This document shows, piece after piece, positions 26,422 to 35,978 of a stretch of DNA of 60,493 bases. Source of the stretch: Ottowia flava (lineage in GTDB: Bacteria > Pseudomonadota > Gammaproteobacteria > Burkholderiales > Burkholderiaceae_C); NCBI RefSeq assembly GCF_008017535.1, contig NZ_VRUA01000020.1, positions 1 to 60,493 of the forward strand. The letters are read 5' to 3'. Position 1 is the stretch's first letter. Each line of letters begins with the position of its first letter. A program made the position numbers and the translations under genes. The notes below the pieces were generated by a model. That model made no database searches. It saw nothing but the letters and a program-made list of their open reading frames with translations, and was not told the origin of the DNA.

Positions 26422-28560
26422 TCAGTCGGGGATGAAGACCGTGTTGGCGTTCAACATGTTGATGGCGTCGGCGGCAGCGGGGCGTGCGGCGATCGCGGGC
26501 ACCTGGGCGGCCGTGATCGGGTCGGCCTTGCCGGGCGTGCCGCTGCGCGGCGTGGTGCGCACGACCTGGCTGGGCGGCAGGGCCTTGCCGGTCTTGAGCT
26601 TGTCGTACACCGCGTCCAACGCCCGGTTCAGGTACAGGTGCAGCGGGACGAAGCGGGTGTCGTAGCCGGGCAGCACGGCGGGCAGGCCGATGAAGCCGTC
26701 AAAATGCTGAGCGTTGGTCACTTCGATGTAGCTCAGCTGGCTGGCCTGGCCTTCGACGCGCTGGTTGAGCGCGTAATACGGGCGCGAGGTGTGGTTGACC
26801 GGCAGCAGCGCGTCGCTGCGGCCATGCACGATCAGGGTCGGCTTGCCGCGCAGGTTGCCGTTGCGCTGGGTTTCCGCCATGCCGGTTTGCAGGCGCGCGG
26901 CCCAGGCATCGCCGCCCGTGACCAGTTCGCGCAGGCACAGCGCGCCGTCCAGGTTCCAGTCGAATTTACCGGTCTGGGTCAGGCTGAAAAAATCGCGCGC
27001 CGGCCCTTGCGCGGCGCGGTTGTTGACCAGGTTCACACCGGCCGATGGTGGCACGCCATTGCCGACCGCGGCCATGCTGGCCAGCGCGGCGGGGGCCAAC
27101 TGGGTCACGCCACCGGTGGCGACCGTGGCGGCATAGCTGAAGCCGCACAGGTTGTCGCTGACGCGGGCGCGTGCCAGGGCGTTGGCGAAGGTCGTGGCGA
27201 CGGCGGGGGCGATCTCGAAGGCGGCGTGCGACGGCGACAGCTCCAGCGACTCGGGCTCCCAGCCGTAGTTCATCAGCAGCTGCAGCGCCTCCTCGGCTTG
27301 CGTGGCGGTGGTGCTGCTTTGCAGCAGCCCTTCGTCGTGCAGGGCGGCGCAGCGCCCGCTGGCGATGGGCGCTGCCTTGGCGTCAAAGGACGCTGCAAAT
27401 GCGGCGCCGAAAGGCGCAGCGGCGACCGATGGCGCCAGCGAGGCACAGGCCTGGAAGAGATTGGCGTAGGTGGTGAAATCGATCAGGTTGCGACCCACGG
27501 TGGGCACGAGGCGGTTGCCGCGCCGCACGTTGACGCGTGCATCGCTGGGCACCTCAATCGCCGGCTCTGACACCGCCACGCCGTCGATCAGGCCTTCGGT
27601 GTCGAGCTCGGCGGCGGCGATGGCGGCGCCGCCGCCGTTGGACACGCTGGAGGCGATCACCAGCGTGTTGCGAGGCCCGAAGCTGGCCAGACGCCGGCCT
27701 TCCTTGTCGACTTCGCCGAAGCGGTCGTTGATCGCATACAGCGCCAGCCGAACCGCGTCGAGCGTGTGGTGGCCCCAATCCTTCTCGGGGTTTTGGCCCG
27801 AATGCGCGTGCTTGAAGGCGTAGCGGTCTGGCGTCGCCGCGTTGAACGCAGCGCGCTCCGCCGCGGAAAGCCCGGCGTTGAACTGCGCCTGGTTGCCGGC
27901 CGCTGCCGCGCTGGTGCGGGTACCGTCAACCAGGGGCACGGTGTCGTTCATCAGGTCGTGCGGCGCGCCGCCCGTGCCCTTGTCGGTGTAGGCCACGGCG
28001 CAGCCGCGCTTGAGGCCCCATTCGCCCGTCGAGATGGCCCCGTACACGCCGCGCGAGCCCGATGAGGTGGCGGTGACGATGCAGGGGTTCTTGGGGTCGA
28101 AGCTGTCCGGCACCTGCGCCATCAGCGTCACGTTCTGGCGGCCGCTGCCATCGTCGCGCAGGGCGATGTATTCGGCGCCCGGGACCTTGCCGCTGCCGCT
28201 GGTCACGGCGCCGGTGGCCGACACGCTGGGGCCGTAGAGCGAGCCGTAGCCGCCACCGGTGGTGGTGTCGACGATGCCGCGGTAGCTCAGGTAGATAGCC
28301 ATGCGGCGCAACTCGGCCGCCGTGGGCTGCAGCGCGTTGGCGATGGCCGGTGCCGTGTCTGACTGCAGGCCGCTGGCGCCGAGGCCAGCGGTTAGCAGGT
28401 CGTCGCTGGCGCCATCGTAGTGCTTCACGCTCGTGCTGCCGACGCCGGCCGGCAGGCGGTTGAGGGCTTCCTGCGGGCCGTTGTCGTCACCGCCGCCGCA
28501 AGCGCTCAGGGCGCAAACGCTGACGACGGCCAGGGCGAAGGGGTTGAGTCTCAAACGCAT
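26422..28560 (-). CDS. 3-hydroxybutyrate oligomer hydrolase, lipoprotein
   Basis: A large hydrolase of the D-(-)-3-hydroxybutyrate-oligomer hydrolase family (PF10605), 712 aa, the expected size. The family cuts short oligomers released from polyhydroxybutyrate to monomers. A lipobox (LSAC, Cys21) ends the signal, so it is anchored in a membrane facing the periplasm or outside. The likely Ser nucleophile is in SSVSNGGGAA; a late HGRSDALLPV segment and NAQHFD (His) fit the remaining triad. It is downstream of livM in a cluster with two binding proteins, which suggests uptake of the cleavage products or a related ester. Confidence 0.86.
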   Translation of the reverse strand: MRLRLNPFALAVVSVCALSACGGGDDNGPQEALNRLPAGVGSTSVKHYDGASDDLLTAGLGASGLQSDTAPAIANALQPTAAELRRMAIYLSYRGIVDTTTGGGYGSLYGPSVSATGAVTSGSGKVPGAEYIALRDDGSGRQNVTLMAQVPDSFDPKNPCIVTATSSGSRGVYGAISTGEWGLKRGCAVAYTDKGTGGAPHDLMNDTVPLVDGTRTSAAAAGNQAQFNAGLSAAERAAFNAATPDRYAFKHAHSGQNPEKDWGHHTLDAVRLALYAINDRFGEVDKEGRRLASFGPRNTLVIASSVSNGGGAAIAAAELDTEGLIDGVAVSEPAIEVPSDARVNVRRGNRLVPTVGRNLIDFTTYANLFQACASLAPSVAAAPFGAAFAASFDAKAAPIASGRCAALHDEGLLQSSTTATQAEEALQLLMNYGWEPESLELSPSHAAFEIAPAVATTFANALARARVSDNLCGFSYAATVATGGVTQLAPAALASMAAVGNGVPPSAGVNLVNNRAAQGPARDFFSLTQTGKFDWNLDGALCLRELVTGGDAWAARLQTGMAETQRNGNLRGKPTLIVHGRSDALLPVNHTSRPYYALNQRVEGQASQLSYIEVTNAQHFDGFIGLPAVLPGYDTRFVPLHLYLNRALDAVYDKLKTGKALPPSQVVRTTPRSGTPGKADPITAAQVPAIAARPAAADAINMLNANTVFIPD

Positions 28561-28570
28561 GGCATGTCTC

Positions 28571-29686
28571 CTAGGGGGTCTGGGGGGCCGGGGTTGAAAC
28601 CTTGCGCGTCAGGTTGCGCGCCTCGGTGCGGGCGCGCAGCTTACCGACCACGCCGGTGGGGAAGTAGTAGACCGAGAGGACGAACAGCAGGCCCATCCAC
28701 AGCAGCCAGCGGTCGGGTGAGAGCAGGGCGGACACCACCGGCACGCCGGCTGTGGCCTCGCTGCCCAGACGCAGCAGATCCTGCAAATAGCTCTGCGCCA
28801 CCACGAACAGCACCGAGCCGATGAGCGCGCCGTACATCGTGCCCATGCCGCCGATCACCACGATCAGCAGCACGTCCATCATGATCTCGAACGACAGCGA
28901 AGTGTCCGGCCCGTTGTAGCGCAGCCAGATCGCCAGCATGCAACCGGCCAGCGTGGCGAACAGCGCCGAGATCACGCTGGACAGCGTGCGGTACACCACC
29001 ACGCGGTAGCCGATGGCCTCGGCCCGGAACTCGTTCTCGCGGATCGCCTGCAGCACGCGGCCGAAGGGCGAGTTGACGATGCGCAGCAGCGCCAGAAACA
29101 GCACGACCGCGACCACGAACAACCCGTAGTACGTGATGATCTTGCCGTCGATCAGCACGCCGAAGACCTCGGTCTCGAACGGCTCGAAGCTGGGCATCAG
29201 CACCTCGGGCAGCTTGAAAGTGAGGCCGTCCTCACCGCCCGTCCAGTCCGACAGCTGCGACGCCAGCGTCTGGAACGCCGCCGCCACCGCCAGCGTGATC
29301 ATCGCGAAGAAGATCGCCCGCACCCTCAGTGAAAACAAGCCCACCGCCAGCGAGAGCAGCAGCGACAGCACCAGCGCGCCCAGCACCCCCACCGCGATGG
29401 CGCCCCAGGTCGGCCCCATGCGCGTGGTGGCGATCGCGATGCCGTACGCCCCGATGCCAAAGAACATCGTGTGCGCAAAACTGACGATGCCCGTGTAGCC
29501 CAGCAGCAGATCAAACGCCGCCACCAGCACGATGAAGATCAGGATCTTGGCCGCCACGTTCAGCGCCTTCACCCCCGGAAACAAAAACGGCGCCAGCGCC
29601 AGCCCGATCACGATGGCCAGCAGGATCACCGTCAGCAGCCGGTTGCGCGGCAAGTCGTTGGAAAAGAGGCGGCTCAGCATGTTCAA
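28571..29686 (-). CDS. livM: Branched-chain-type ABC transporter permease LivM
   Basis: The second membrane subunit of a HAAT-family importer, 371 aa, with about nine to ten helices. Typical LivM signatures are LLLGYTGIVSFAHTMFFGIGAYG, SLRVRAIFFAMITLAVA, and ENEFRAEAIGYRV, a cytoplasmic EAA-like loop touching the ATPase; GGMGTMYGALIGSVLFV follows. The gene lies between livH and the oligomer hydrolase (10-bp gap), hence the same operon. The substrate could be an amino acid or another carboxylate. Confidence 0.9.
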   Translation of the reverse strand: MNMLSRLFSNDLPRNRLLTVILLAIVIGLALAPFLFPGVKALNVAAKILIFIVLVAAFDLLLGYTGIVSFAHTMFFGIGAYGIAIATTRMGPTWGAIAVGVLGALVLSLLLSLAVGLFSLRVRAIFFAMITLAVAAAFQTLASQLSDWTGGEDGLTFKLPEVLMPSFEPFETEVFGVLIDGKIITYYGLFVVAVVLFLALLRIVNSPFGRVLQAIRENEFRAEAIGYRVVVYRTLSSVISALFATLAGCMLAIWLRYNGPDTSLSFEIMMDVLLIVVIGGMGTMYGALIGSVLFVVAQSYLQDLLRLGSEATAGVPVVSALLSPDRWLLWMGLLFVLSVYYFPTGVVGKLRARTEARNLTRKVSTPAPQTP

Positions 29687-29715
29687 GACGAAATCAAGCG
29701 CTAGCCCGCACTGAA

Positions 29716-29744
29716 TCTGCGCGGCCAGCTATCAAATAAGAAGT
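29716..29744 (+). repeat. 45-bp dispersed repeat, partial copy
   Basis: TCTGCGCGGCCAGCTATCAAATAAG, in the 312-bp gap between livM and livH. Confidence 0.55.
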
Positions 29745-29879
29745 CAACGTGCAATGCGAAGCAAGCGCCGGTATTGCACCAAGACACAGCGCCACGGCCA
29801 AGCGCAACGTCCGCGCAAGCCCAGCCACCGCCCGCACACCCCGGAGCGAACGGCCGCGGAGCAGGCCAATCCAGCGAAC

Positions 29880-29985
29880 GCGGTTGCCGGACCTGCGCCG
29901 GCAACTCGCGTTGTCCCCCCTCCCGAAGCGCGCAGCGCGCAGAGAGAGGGGGGAAGGCGCGAAGCGACTCAGGGGGGAGTTCATC
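29880..29985 (-). repeat. Three-stem post-stop element, copy B
   Basis: GTTGCCGG pairs with CCGGCAAC over the same ACCTGCG spacer seen in copy A, but with changed arm bases that still pair. Then CCCCCTC/GAGGGGG encloses GCGCGCAGCGCGC, followed by a third short stem and CAGGGG. It ends next to a 13-base tandem duplication (GGGGGAGTTCATC at 29973 and 29991) that runs into the livH stop codon. It fills most of the 312-bp livH-livM gap, which has no other visible feature except a partial dispersed repeat. Confidence 0.7.
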
Positions 29986-29998
29986 ATCCCGGGGGAGT

Positions 29999-30979
29999 TC
30001 ATCGATTCGCGACCGGATACACACCCTGCGGCCGCCACAGCAGCACCGCCACCATCAGCGCGATGTTTGAAAACAGCGCCACCTTCGGCGCCAGAAAGCC
30101 GGTGTAGTTGGCCATCAGCCCTACCAGCAGCGCGCCGATCAGCGCGCCCGTGGTGCTGCCCAGGCCGCCGATGATGATGACGATGAAGATCAGGATGTTG
30201 ACCTGCGCGCCCATCTGCGGCACCACGTTCTGCTGGTACAGGCCCCACATCACGCCGCCCAGACCCGCCAGCGCGCTGCCGACCACGAACACGCCCACGA
30301 ACAGGCGGCGGATGCGGTAGCCGAGCGACTCGACCATCTCGCGGTCCTGCACACCGGCGCGGATCAAGAGACCCACCTTGGTGCGCGACAGCGTCCAGGC
30401 CAGCGCGCCGAACACGATGGCGCCCACCACCACGGCGACCACGCGGTACTTTTCCACCGCCGCATCGCCGATCAGCCACGAGCCCTGCATGCCCGTGGGC
30501 AGCGGCAGCGGGATCTGCTGCGGCCCCCAGATCACCTTGATCAGCTCTTCGCCGATGATCATGCCGCCCATGGTGATCAGGATCTGCTTCAGATGCTGGC
30601 CGTACACCGGGCGCACGATGAAGCGCTCGAACGCCAGGCCCACCGCACCTGCGACCGCCATGGCGATCACCATGGCCGGCAGCACGGCCATTAGGTTGCG
30701 CCACAGGTTGGCGCTTTGGGTGTAGTCGCCCATCGCGCCCAGCACGCTGGTGGCGACAAATGCGCCCAACGCGATGAACACGCCATGGCCGAAGTTCAGC
30801 ACGTCCATCAGTCCGAACACCAGCGTCAGGCCCGAGGCGATGATGAAGATGATCATGCCCATGGCCAGGCCCGCCACGGTGAGCGTCAGCCAGGTGGAGG
30901 GAGAGCCGATCAGCGGCAGCGCCACCAGCGCCAGCACGGGCACCAGCAGCAGCGGTGGGTAGTCGATGTCCAGTTTCAT
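29999..30979 (-). CDS. livH: Branched-chain-type ABC transporter permease LivH
   Basis: The first membrane subunit of the importer, about 326 aa. Hallmarks: GLTLVFGLMDVLNFGHGVFIALGA near the N-terminus, split here across two helices, ITMGGMIIGEELIKVIWGP in the middle, and ENREMVESLGYR-like DREMVESLGYRIRRLFVGVF, the ATPase-contact loop. It starts at MKLDIDYPP; sequence further upstream is non-coding and overlaps a dispersed repeat. Partner subunits LivM, LivF and LivG flank it. Confidence 0.9.
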   Translation of the reverse strand: MKLDIDYPPLLLVPVLALVALPLIGSPSTWLTLTVAGLAMGMIIFIIASGLTLVFGLMDVLNFGHGVFIALGAFVATSVLGAMGDYTQSANLWRNLMAVLPAMVIAMAVAGAVGLAFERFIVRPVYGQHLKQILITMGGMIIGEELIKVIWGPQQIPLPLPTGMQGSWLIGDAAVEKYRVVAVVVGAIVFGALAWTLSRTKVGLLIRAGVQDREMVESLGYRIRRLFVGVFVVGSALAGLGGVMWGLYQQNVVPQMGAQVNILIFIVIIIGGLGSTTGALIGALLVGLMANYTGFLAPKVALFSNIALMVAVLLWRPQGVYPVANR

Positions 30980-30994
30980 GAAGATGTTCAACGT

Positions 30995-31041
30995 GCTATC
31001 GGTGTGATAGCTGCCTGCGCAGGTGGTTGTAGCGCCAACGC
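30995..31041 (-). repeat. 45-bp dispersed repeat, reverse copy
   Basis: CTATCGGTGTGATAGCTG, CCTGCGCAGGTGG, TTGTAGCGCCAACGC. It fills the gap between livF and livH. Confidence 0.7.
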
Positions 31042-31061
31042 ATGATTGGGCTTGGAATTCA

Positions 31062-31787
31062 TCACAGCGACAACCCCAGCAGGCGCTGCTGCAGCGCCGT
31101 GTCTTCGGCCAGCGCCTGCATGCTACCGGCGTGCACCACGCGACCATCGTCCATCACGGCCACGCGGTCGCCCAGGCGTTTGGCAAAGTGGATGTTCTGC
31201 TCCACCAGCAGGATCGTCACCCCGCTGGCCTTGAGCTGCTGAAACGCCGCGATCATGTTGTTGATGATGGCGGGCGCCAGGCCCTTGCTGGGCTCGTCCA
31301 CGATCAGCAGGTCGCGCGGCTCGACGATGGCGCGGCTGACGGCCAGCATCTGCTTTTGCCCGCCCGACAGCTTGCCGGCCGGATGGTTCCAGAACTTCTC
31401 GACCGCTGGGAACAACTGGAAGATCCATTGCAGGCGGGTTTGGTCGATCTGTGCCGCCGTGCGTGCCTGCCGCGCCGCCAGCACCATGTTCTCCTTCACC
31501 GTCAGGTCGGCAAAGATGCCCATGTTCTCGGGCACGTAGGCGATGTTCAGCTGCGCGATCTGCGGCGTGTGCTTCTTCGTGATGTCCTGGCCGTTGAAGC
31601 TGATGCGCCCCTGGCTGGCCTGCCACAGGCCCATGATGGTGCGCAGCGTGGTGGTCTTGCCCGCGCCGTTGCGGCCCAGCAGCATGGTGAGCTGCCCGCG
31701 CGGCACCTGCAGGTCCACGCCATGCAGGATGTGGTACGCGCCGATGTGGGTGTGCACGCCTTCCAGGCTGAGCAGAACATCACTCAT
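31062..31787 (-). CDS. livF: Branched-chain-type ABC transporter ATPase LivF
   Basis: One of two ATPases of the importer, 241 aa. Walker A GRNGAGKTTT, Q-loop region KKHTPQIAQLNIAYVPE, signature KLSGGQKQMLAVSRA, Walker B LLIVDEPSKGLAP, switch His in the LLVEQNIHFA region as usual for LivF. The ATG overlaps the livG stop (ATGA), so the ATPases are made together. Confidence 0.93.
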   Translation of the reverse strand: MSDVLLSLEGVHTHIGAYHILHGVDLQVPRGQLTMLLGRNGAGKTTTLRTIMGLWQASQGRISFNGQDITKKHTPQIAQLNIAYVPENMGIFADLTVKENMVLAARQARTAAQIDQTRLQWIFQLFPAVEKFWNHPAGKLSGGQKQMLAVSRAIVEPRDLLIVDEPSKGLAPAIINNMIAAFQQLKASGVTILLVEQNIHFAKRLGDRVAVMDDGRVVHAGSMQALAEDTALQQRLLGLSL

Positions 31788-32623
31788 GCGGGTTCCTTGT
31801 CTTCGCTCCTTCCCCCGGATGGGGGAAGGTCGGGATGGGGGAGAGCGTCAGTGCCGCCTAAAGCGTCCTCGGGCGTTAGCCCGAGGTACGCTTCCTGGAC
31901 GACCGGCGAGGCGATGACTTCCGCCGGGTCGCCATCCGCCACCAGCGTGCCGTTGGTCAGCACGATGATGCGGTCGGCCAGTTCGCGCACCACGTCCATC
32001 TTGTGTTCGACCAGCAGGATGGTCTTGGTCTTGTCTTTCTTCAATTCACGGATCAGGTTCAGGATGACCGGCGCCTCGTCGTGGCTCATGCCGGCGGTCG
32101 GCTCGTCGAACATGTAAACCTGCGGATCGAGCGCCATCAGCAGCGCCACTTCAAGCTTGCGCTGGTCGCCGTGCGGCAAGCTGGCCACGGGCATGTGCTG
32201 CTTGTCGGCCATCGACACGGAGTCCAGGATCTCAAGCGCGCGCTGCGTCAGGCGGCGGTGGTCGCTCCAGATGCTGGTCAGGTTGAGCCCACGGCGGTGC
32301 GGGCCGTCCAGCGTGGCCTGCACGGCCAGGCGCACGTTCTCGAGCACCGGCAGGTTGGGAAACAGGTTGGTCAGCTGAAACGCCCGGCCCAGGCCAGCGC
32401 GCGTGCGGGCCGATGGCGACAGGCCCGACAGGTCCTGATCGCCCAGCCGCACGCTGCCCGCACTGGCCTTGAGCTGGCCCGAAATCAGGTTGAAGTACGT
32501 GGTCTTGCCCGCGCCGTTGGGGCCCACGATGGCCGTCAGCGTGCCCGGCTGAAACGCGCAAGTCACCGCGTTGACGGCCACATGGCCGCCAAAGCGAATC
32601 GTCAGGTCTTGGGTGGCCAGCAT
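31784..32623 (-). CDS. livG: Branched-chain-type ABC transporter ATPase LivG
   Basis: Second ATPase, about 279 aa. Walker A GPNGAGKTT, FQLTNLFPNL Q-loop, a signature that reads LPHGDQRKLEVALL instead of LSYGxQR, Walker B YMFDEPTAGMSHDE, LLVEHKMDVV switch. The last 20-odd residues (LPHPDLPPSGG and onwards) are encoded by a repetitive CTTCCCCC/GGGGGAAGG sequence, an added tail not expected in LivG. ATG at MLATQDL was chosen; a TTG 27 bases upstream is in frame. Confidence 0.9.
   Translation of the reverse strand: MLATQDLTIRFGGHVAVNAVTCAFQPGTLTAIVGPNGAGKTTYFNLISGQLKASAGSVRLGDQDLSGLSPSARTRAGLGRAFQLTNLFPNLPVLENVRLAVQATLDGPHRRGLNLTSIWSDHRRLTQRALEILDSVSMADKQHMPVASLPHGDQRKLEVALLMALDPQVYMFDEPTAGMSHDEAPVILNLIRELKKDKTKTILLVEHKMDVVRELADRIIVLTNGTLVADGDPAEVIASPVVQEAYLGLTPEDALGGTDALPHPDLPPSGGRSEDKEPA
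31799..31846 (-). repeat. CTTCCCCC repeat inside livG 3' end
   Basis: CTTCCCCC and GGGGGAAGG form an imperfect hairpin inside the final codons of livG. It resembles small dispersed repeats normally found between genes and supplies the PHPDLPPSGG tail. Confidence 0.55.
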
Positions 32624-32652
32624 GTCGCCAAGGACTCCAATTTCAAACAAAA

Positions 32653-32702
32653 ACCGCTGTCAGCACTAGAGCCATCTGCGCAAGCAGCTATCAAAAACAT
32701 AG
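32653..32702 (+). repeat. 45-bp dispersed repeat, forward copy
   Basis: ACCGCTGTCAGCACTAGAG, CCATCTGCGCAAGCAGC, TATCAAAAACATAG. Upstream of livG. Confidence 0.7.
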
Positions 32703-32763
32703 AAAACCACTGCGCTAACCCATGAGCGACAACTCCGCCCGATGAGCGCGCCTCACCCCAGCA

Positions 32764-32868
32764 GCCACCGGGCAAGGGCCGCCCCGCCGCGCCGGTGGCG
32801 TCCCCCTTCCCGATTCGCCGCGCGAATCGAGAGAAGGGGGAAGCGGCGTCAGCCGCTCAGGGGGGATG
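32764..32868 (-). repeat. Three-stem post-stop element, copy C
   Basis: GCCACCGG pairs with CCGGTGGC, CCCCCTT with AAGGGGG (enclosing GATTCG/CGAATC), and AGCGGC with GCCGCT, then CAGGGG. It begins directly after the stop codon of the binding-protein gene on the minus strand. The 246-bp livG upstream gap holds this element and a dispersed repeat only. Confidence 0.7.
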
Positions 32869-32869
32869 T

Positions 32870-34057
32870 TCAACGCTTATTCCGGATGGGCACCTGCATC
32901 TCTTCGGGCTTGATCTCGCGCACCAGCTCCGGCACGCCCCAGGCGAAGGCTGGGTCGTTCTTGATCTTGAAGTGGTACATGCTCTGCATGGCCTGATGGT
33001 CTTCCTTGCGGAAAGTCATCTTGCCCTTGGGCGTGTCAAAGCTCATGCCTTCCATGGTCTTGATGAGCTTGTTGGTGTTGGTGTCGCCGCCCGTCGCTTT
33101 CAGCGCGGTGACGATCGCCATGGCGGCCGAGAAACCGCCGGCGGTGAAGAAGTCCGGCGGCGCCTTGCTCTGCTTGTAGTTCATGGCGACCATGGCGTCG
33201 TTCACCGGGTTCTTCGGGATGCCGAAGTAGTAGTACGTCGCGCCTTCCATGCCGGGGAAGTTCTTGTACGCGGCCATGGCCGGCAGGATGTTGCCGCCGG
33301 TGAACACCTCGATGTTGTAGCGCTTCTTCAGGTCCGCCGCGGCCAGCGCGTTGAACGGCGGCACGCCGCCGGCCCAGATCACTTCCACCGCCTTGCGGCC
33401 GGGCTTGTCTTTCAGCGCATCGACCACGCGCTGGATGCCGGCGGTGAAGTCGGTGGTGTTCTGCGGCAAGTACTCCTCGTGCACGATCTTGGCGTGCTTG
33501 AGTGCGTCCTTGAACGCCTTCACGCCGTCGCGGCCAAAGGCGTAGTCCTGGGCCAGCGTGACGATGGAGACGCCGTCCTTGTCCATCGCGGCGGCGTTGC
33601 TAATGGCGTCCTGGCTGCTGTTGCGACCGGTGCGGAAGATGTACTTGTTCCACTTGTCGCCGGTGATCGAATCGGCCACGGCCGGCTCCACCAGCAGGAT
33701 CTTCTTGTATTCCTCGGCCACCGGCAGCATGGCCAGCGCCACGCCCGACGAGGTGGGCCCCACGGCCAGATCGACCTTGTCATCGGCGTACGACGCGGCC
33801 AGCAGGCTCTTGCCCAAGTCGGGCTTGCCCTGGTCGTCTTTCTCGATCACGCGAATCTTCTTGCCGTTCACCGCCATCGTGCCGCCAGTGGCGTACTCCA
33901 GGCCCATCATCAGGCCGGCGGCCGTCTGCTTGCCGTAGGCCTCCAGCGGGCCGGTCTTGCTGTAGATGTGCGCGATCTTGATTTCCGACTGGGCCAGCGC
34001 GGGCGAGCCGATGACGGCGGCCAGGGTGGCCAGGGCGATAAGGTGGCGGCGTTGCAT
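32870..34057 (-). CDS. livK: ABC transporter binding protein, branched-chain type
   Basis: The functional receptor of the HAAT importer, about 395 aa. Signal peptide MQRRHLIALATLAAVIGSPALAQ, then SEIKIAHIYSKTGPLEAYGKQ, AVGPTSSGVALAMLPVAEEYK and RTGRNSSQDAISNAA. These blocks fit receptors for aromatic or fatty carboxylates as much as leucine. GAGGAGA lies about 7 bases before this ATG. It is the first gene after the -24/-12 promoter and heads the cluster that continues with livGFHM and the oligomer hydrolase. Confidence 0.9.
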   Translation of the reverse strand: MQRRHLIALATLAAVIGSPALAQSEIKIAHIYSKTGPLEAYGKQTAAGLMMGLEYATGGTMAVNGKKIRVIEKDDQGKPDLGKSLLAASYADDKVDLAVGPTSSGVALAMLPVAEEYKKILLVEPAVADSITGDKWNKYIFRTGRNSSQDAISNAAAMDKDGVSIVTLAQDYAFGRDGVKAFKDALKHAKIVHEEYLPQNTTDFTAGIQRVVDALKDKPGRKAVEVIWAGGVPPFNALAAADLKKRYNIEVFTGGNILPAMAAYKNFPGMEGATYYYFGIPKNPVNDAMVAMNYKQSKAPPDFFTAGGFSAAMAIVTALKATGGDTNTNKLIKTMEGMSFDTPKGKMTFRKEDHQAMQSMYHFKIKNDPAFAWGVPELVREIKPEEMQVPIRNKR

Positions 34058-34104
34058 GGGCGATCTCCTCGGGGCGTGATCAAAGTGGACTTGCTTCAAG
34101 GGAG

Positions 34105-34120
34105 TGCATATCCCGTGCCA
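34105..34120 (-). promoter_or_regulatory. Candidate sigma-54 (-24/-12) promoter
   Basis: The minus strand reads TGGCACGGGATATGCA: TGGCAC, five bases, then ATGCA. The essential GG and GC are exactly 10 bases apart, as sigma-54 requires; only the first base of the -12 box (T in the consensus) differs. Transcription would start near 34094, giving a leader of about 37 bases before the binding-protein gene. A gene for a sigma-54 activator lies 300 bp upstream. Confidence 0.72.
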
Positions 34121-34146
34121 GCTGCTAAGTGCTTGAAATCACTGGG

Positions 34147-34163
34147 GTTGCCCAGTTGGCAAC
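34147..34163. promoter_or_regulatory. Inverted repeat, candidate activator site
   Basis: GTTGCCCAGTTGGCAAC: perfect 6-bp arms, 5-bp spacer, about 30 bp upstream of the -24 box, followed by an A/T-rich stretch (34170-34230) that could bend. It may be an activator-binding site for the neighbouring regulator. Confidence 0.45.
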
Positions 34164-34352
34164 GTAGGAATGTCTAAAAAACAGTCAATTTATATGTGCA
34201 AAAAACATTCAAATGATTGAAATACAGGCAGGGTTTACACCGAGGATGGCTGTTCGTCTACCGGGCGTCGCGATGACTTTCCAGCCCGTCTTGATCGACC
34301 CATCGTGCACGTTTTCCCGCGCGCCGGGCGCAGCCGAGCTGCATGGGGAGCC

Positions 34353-35873
<1,521 letters not shown>

Positions 35874-35941
35874 GGCCGCATGGTAGCGCCGCGTGACGCT
35901 CGACCGACCGGCGCGCCCCGGCCAGGCCAGATCAAATTAAA

Positions 35942-35969
35942 TCCGGGTAAATTAATAAACCCGGGTAAA
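35942..35969 (+). promoter_or_regulatory. Two CCGGGTAAA direct repeats
   Basis: CCGGGTAAA at 35943 and 35961, spaced 18 bp, in A/T-rich surroundings directly before the DUF2239 start. The spacing and position suggest an operator or autoregulatory site. Confidence 0.45.
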
Positions 35970-35978
35970 ATATTCTGC

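Noticed and set aside
30980-31147. N-terminal extension of livH to the far upstream start
   Set aside because: The extra 56 residues overlap livF codons on the same strand and a dispersed repeat, and are not LivH-like; MKLDIDYPP fits the family.
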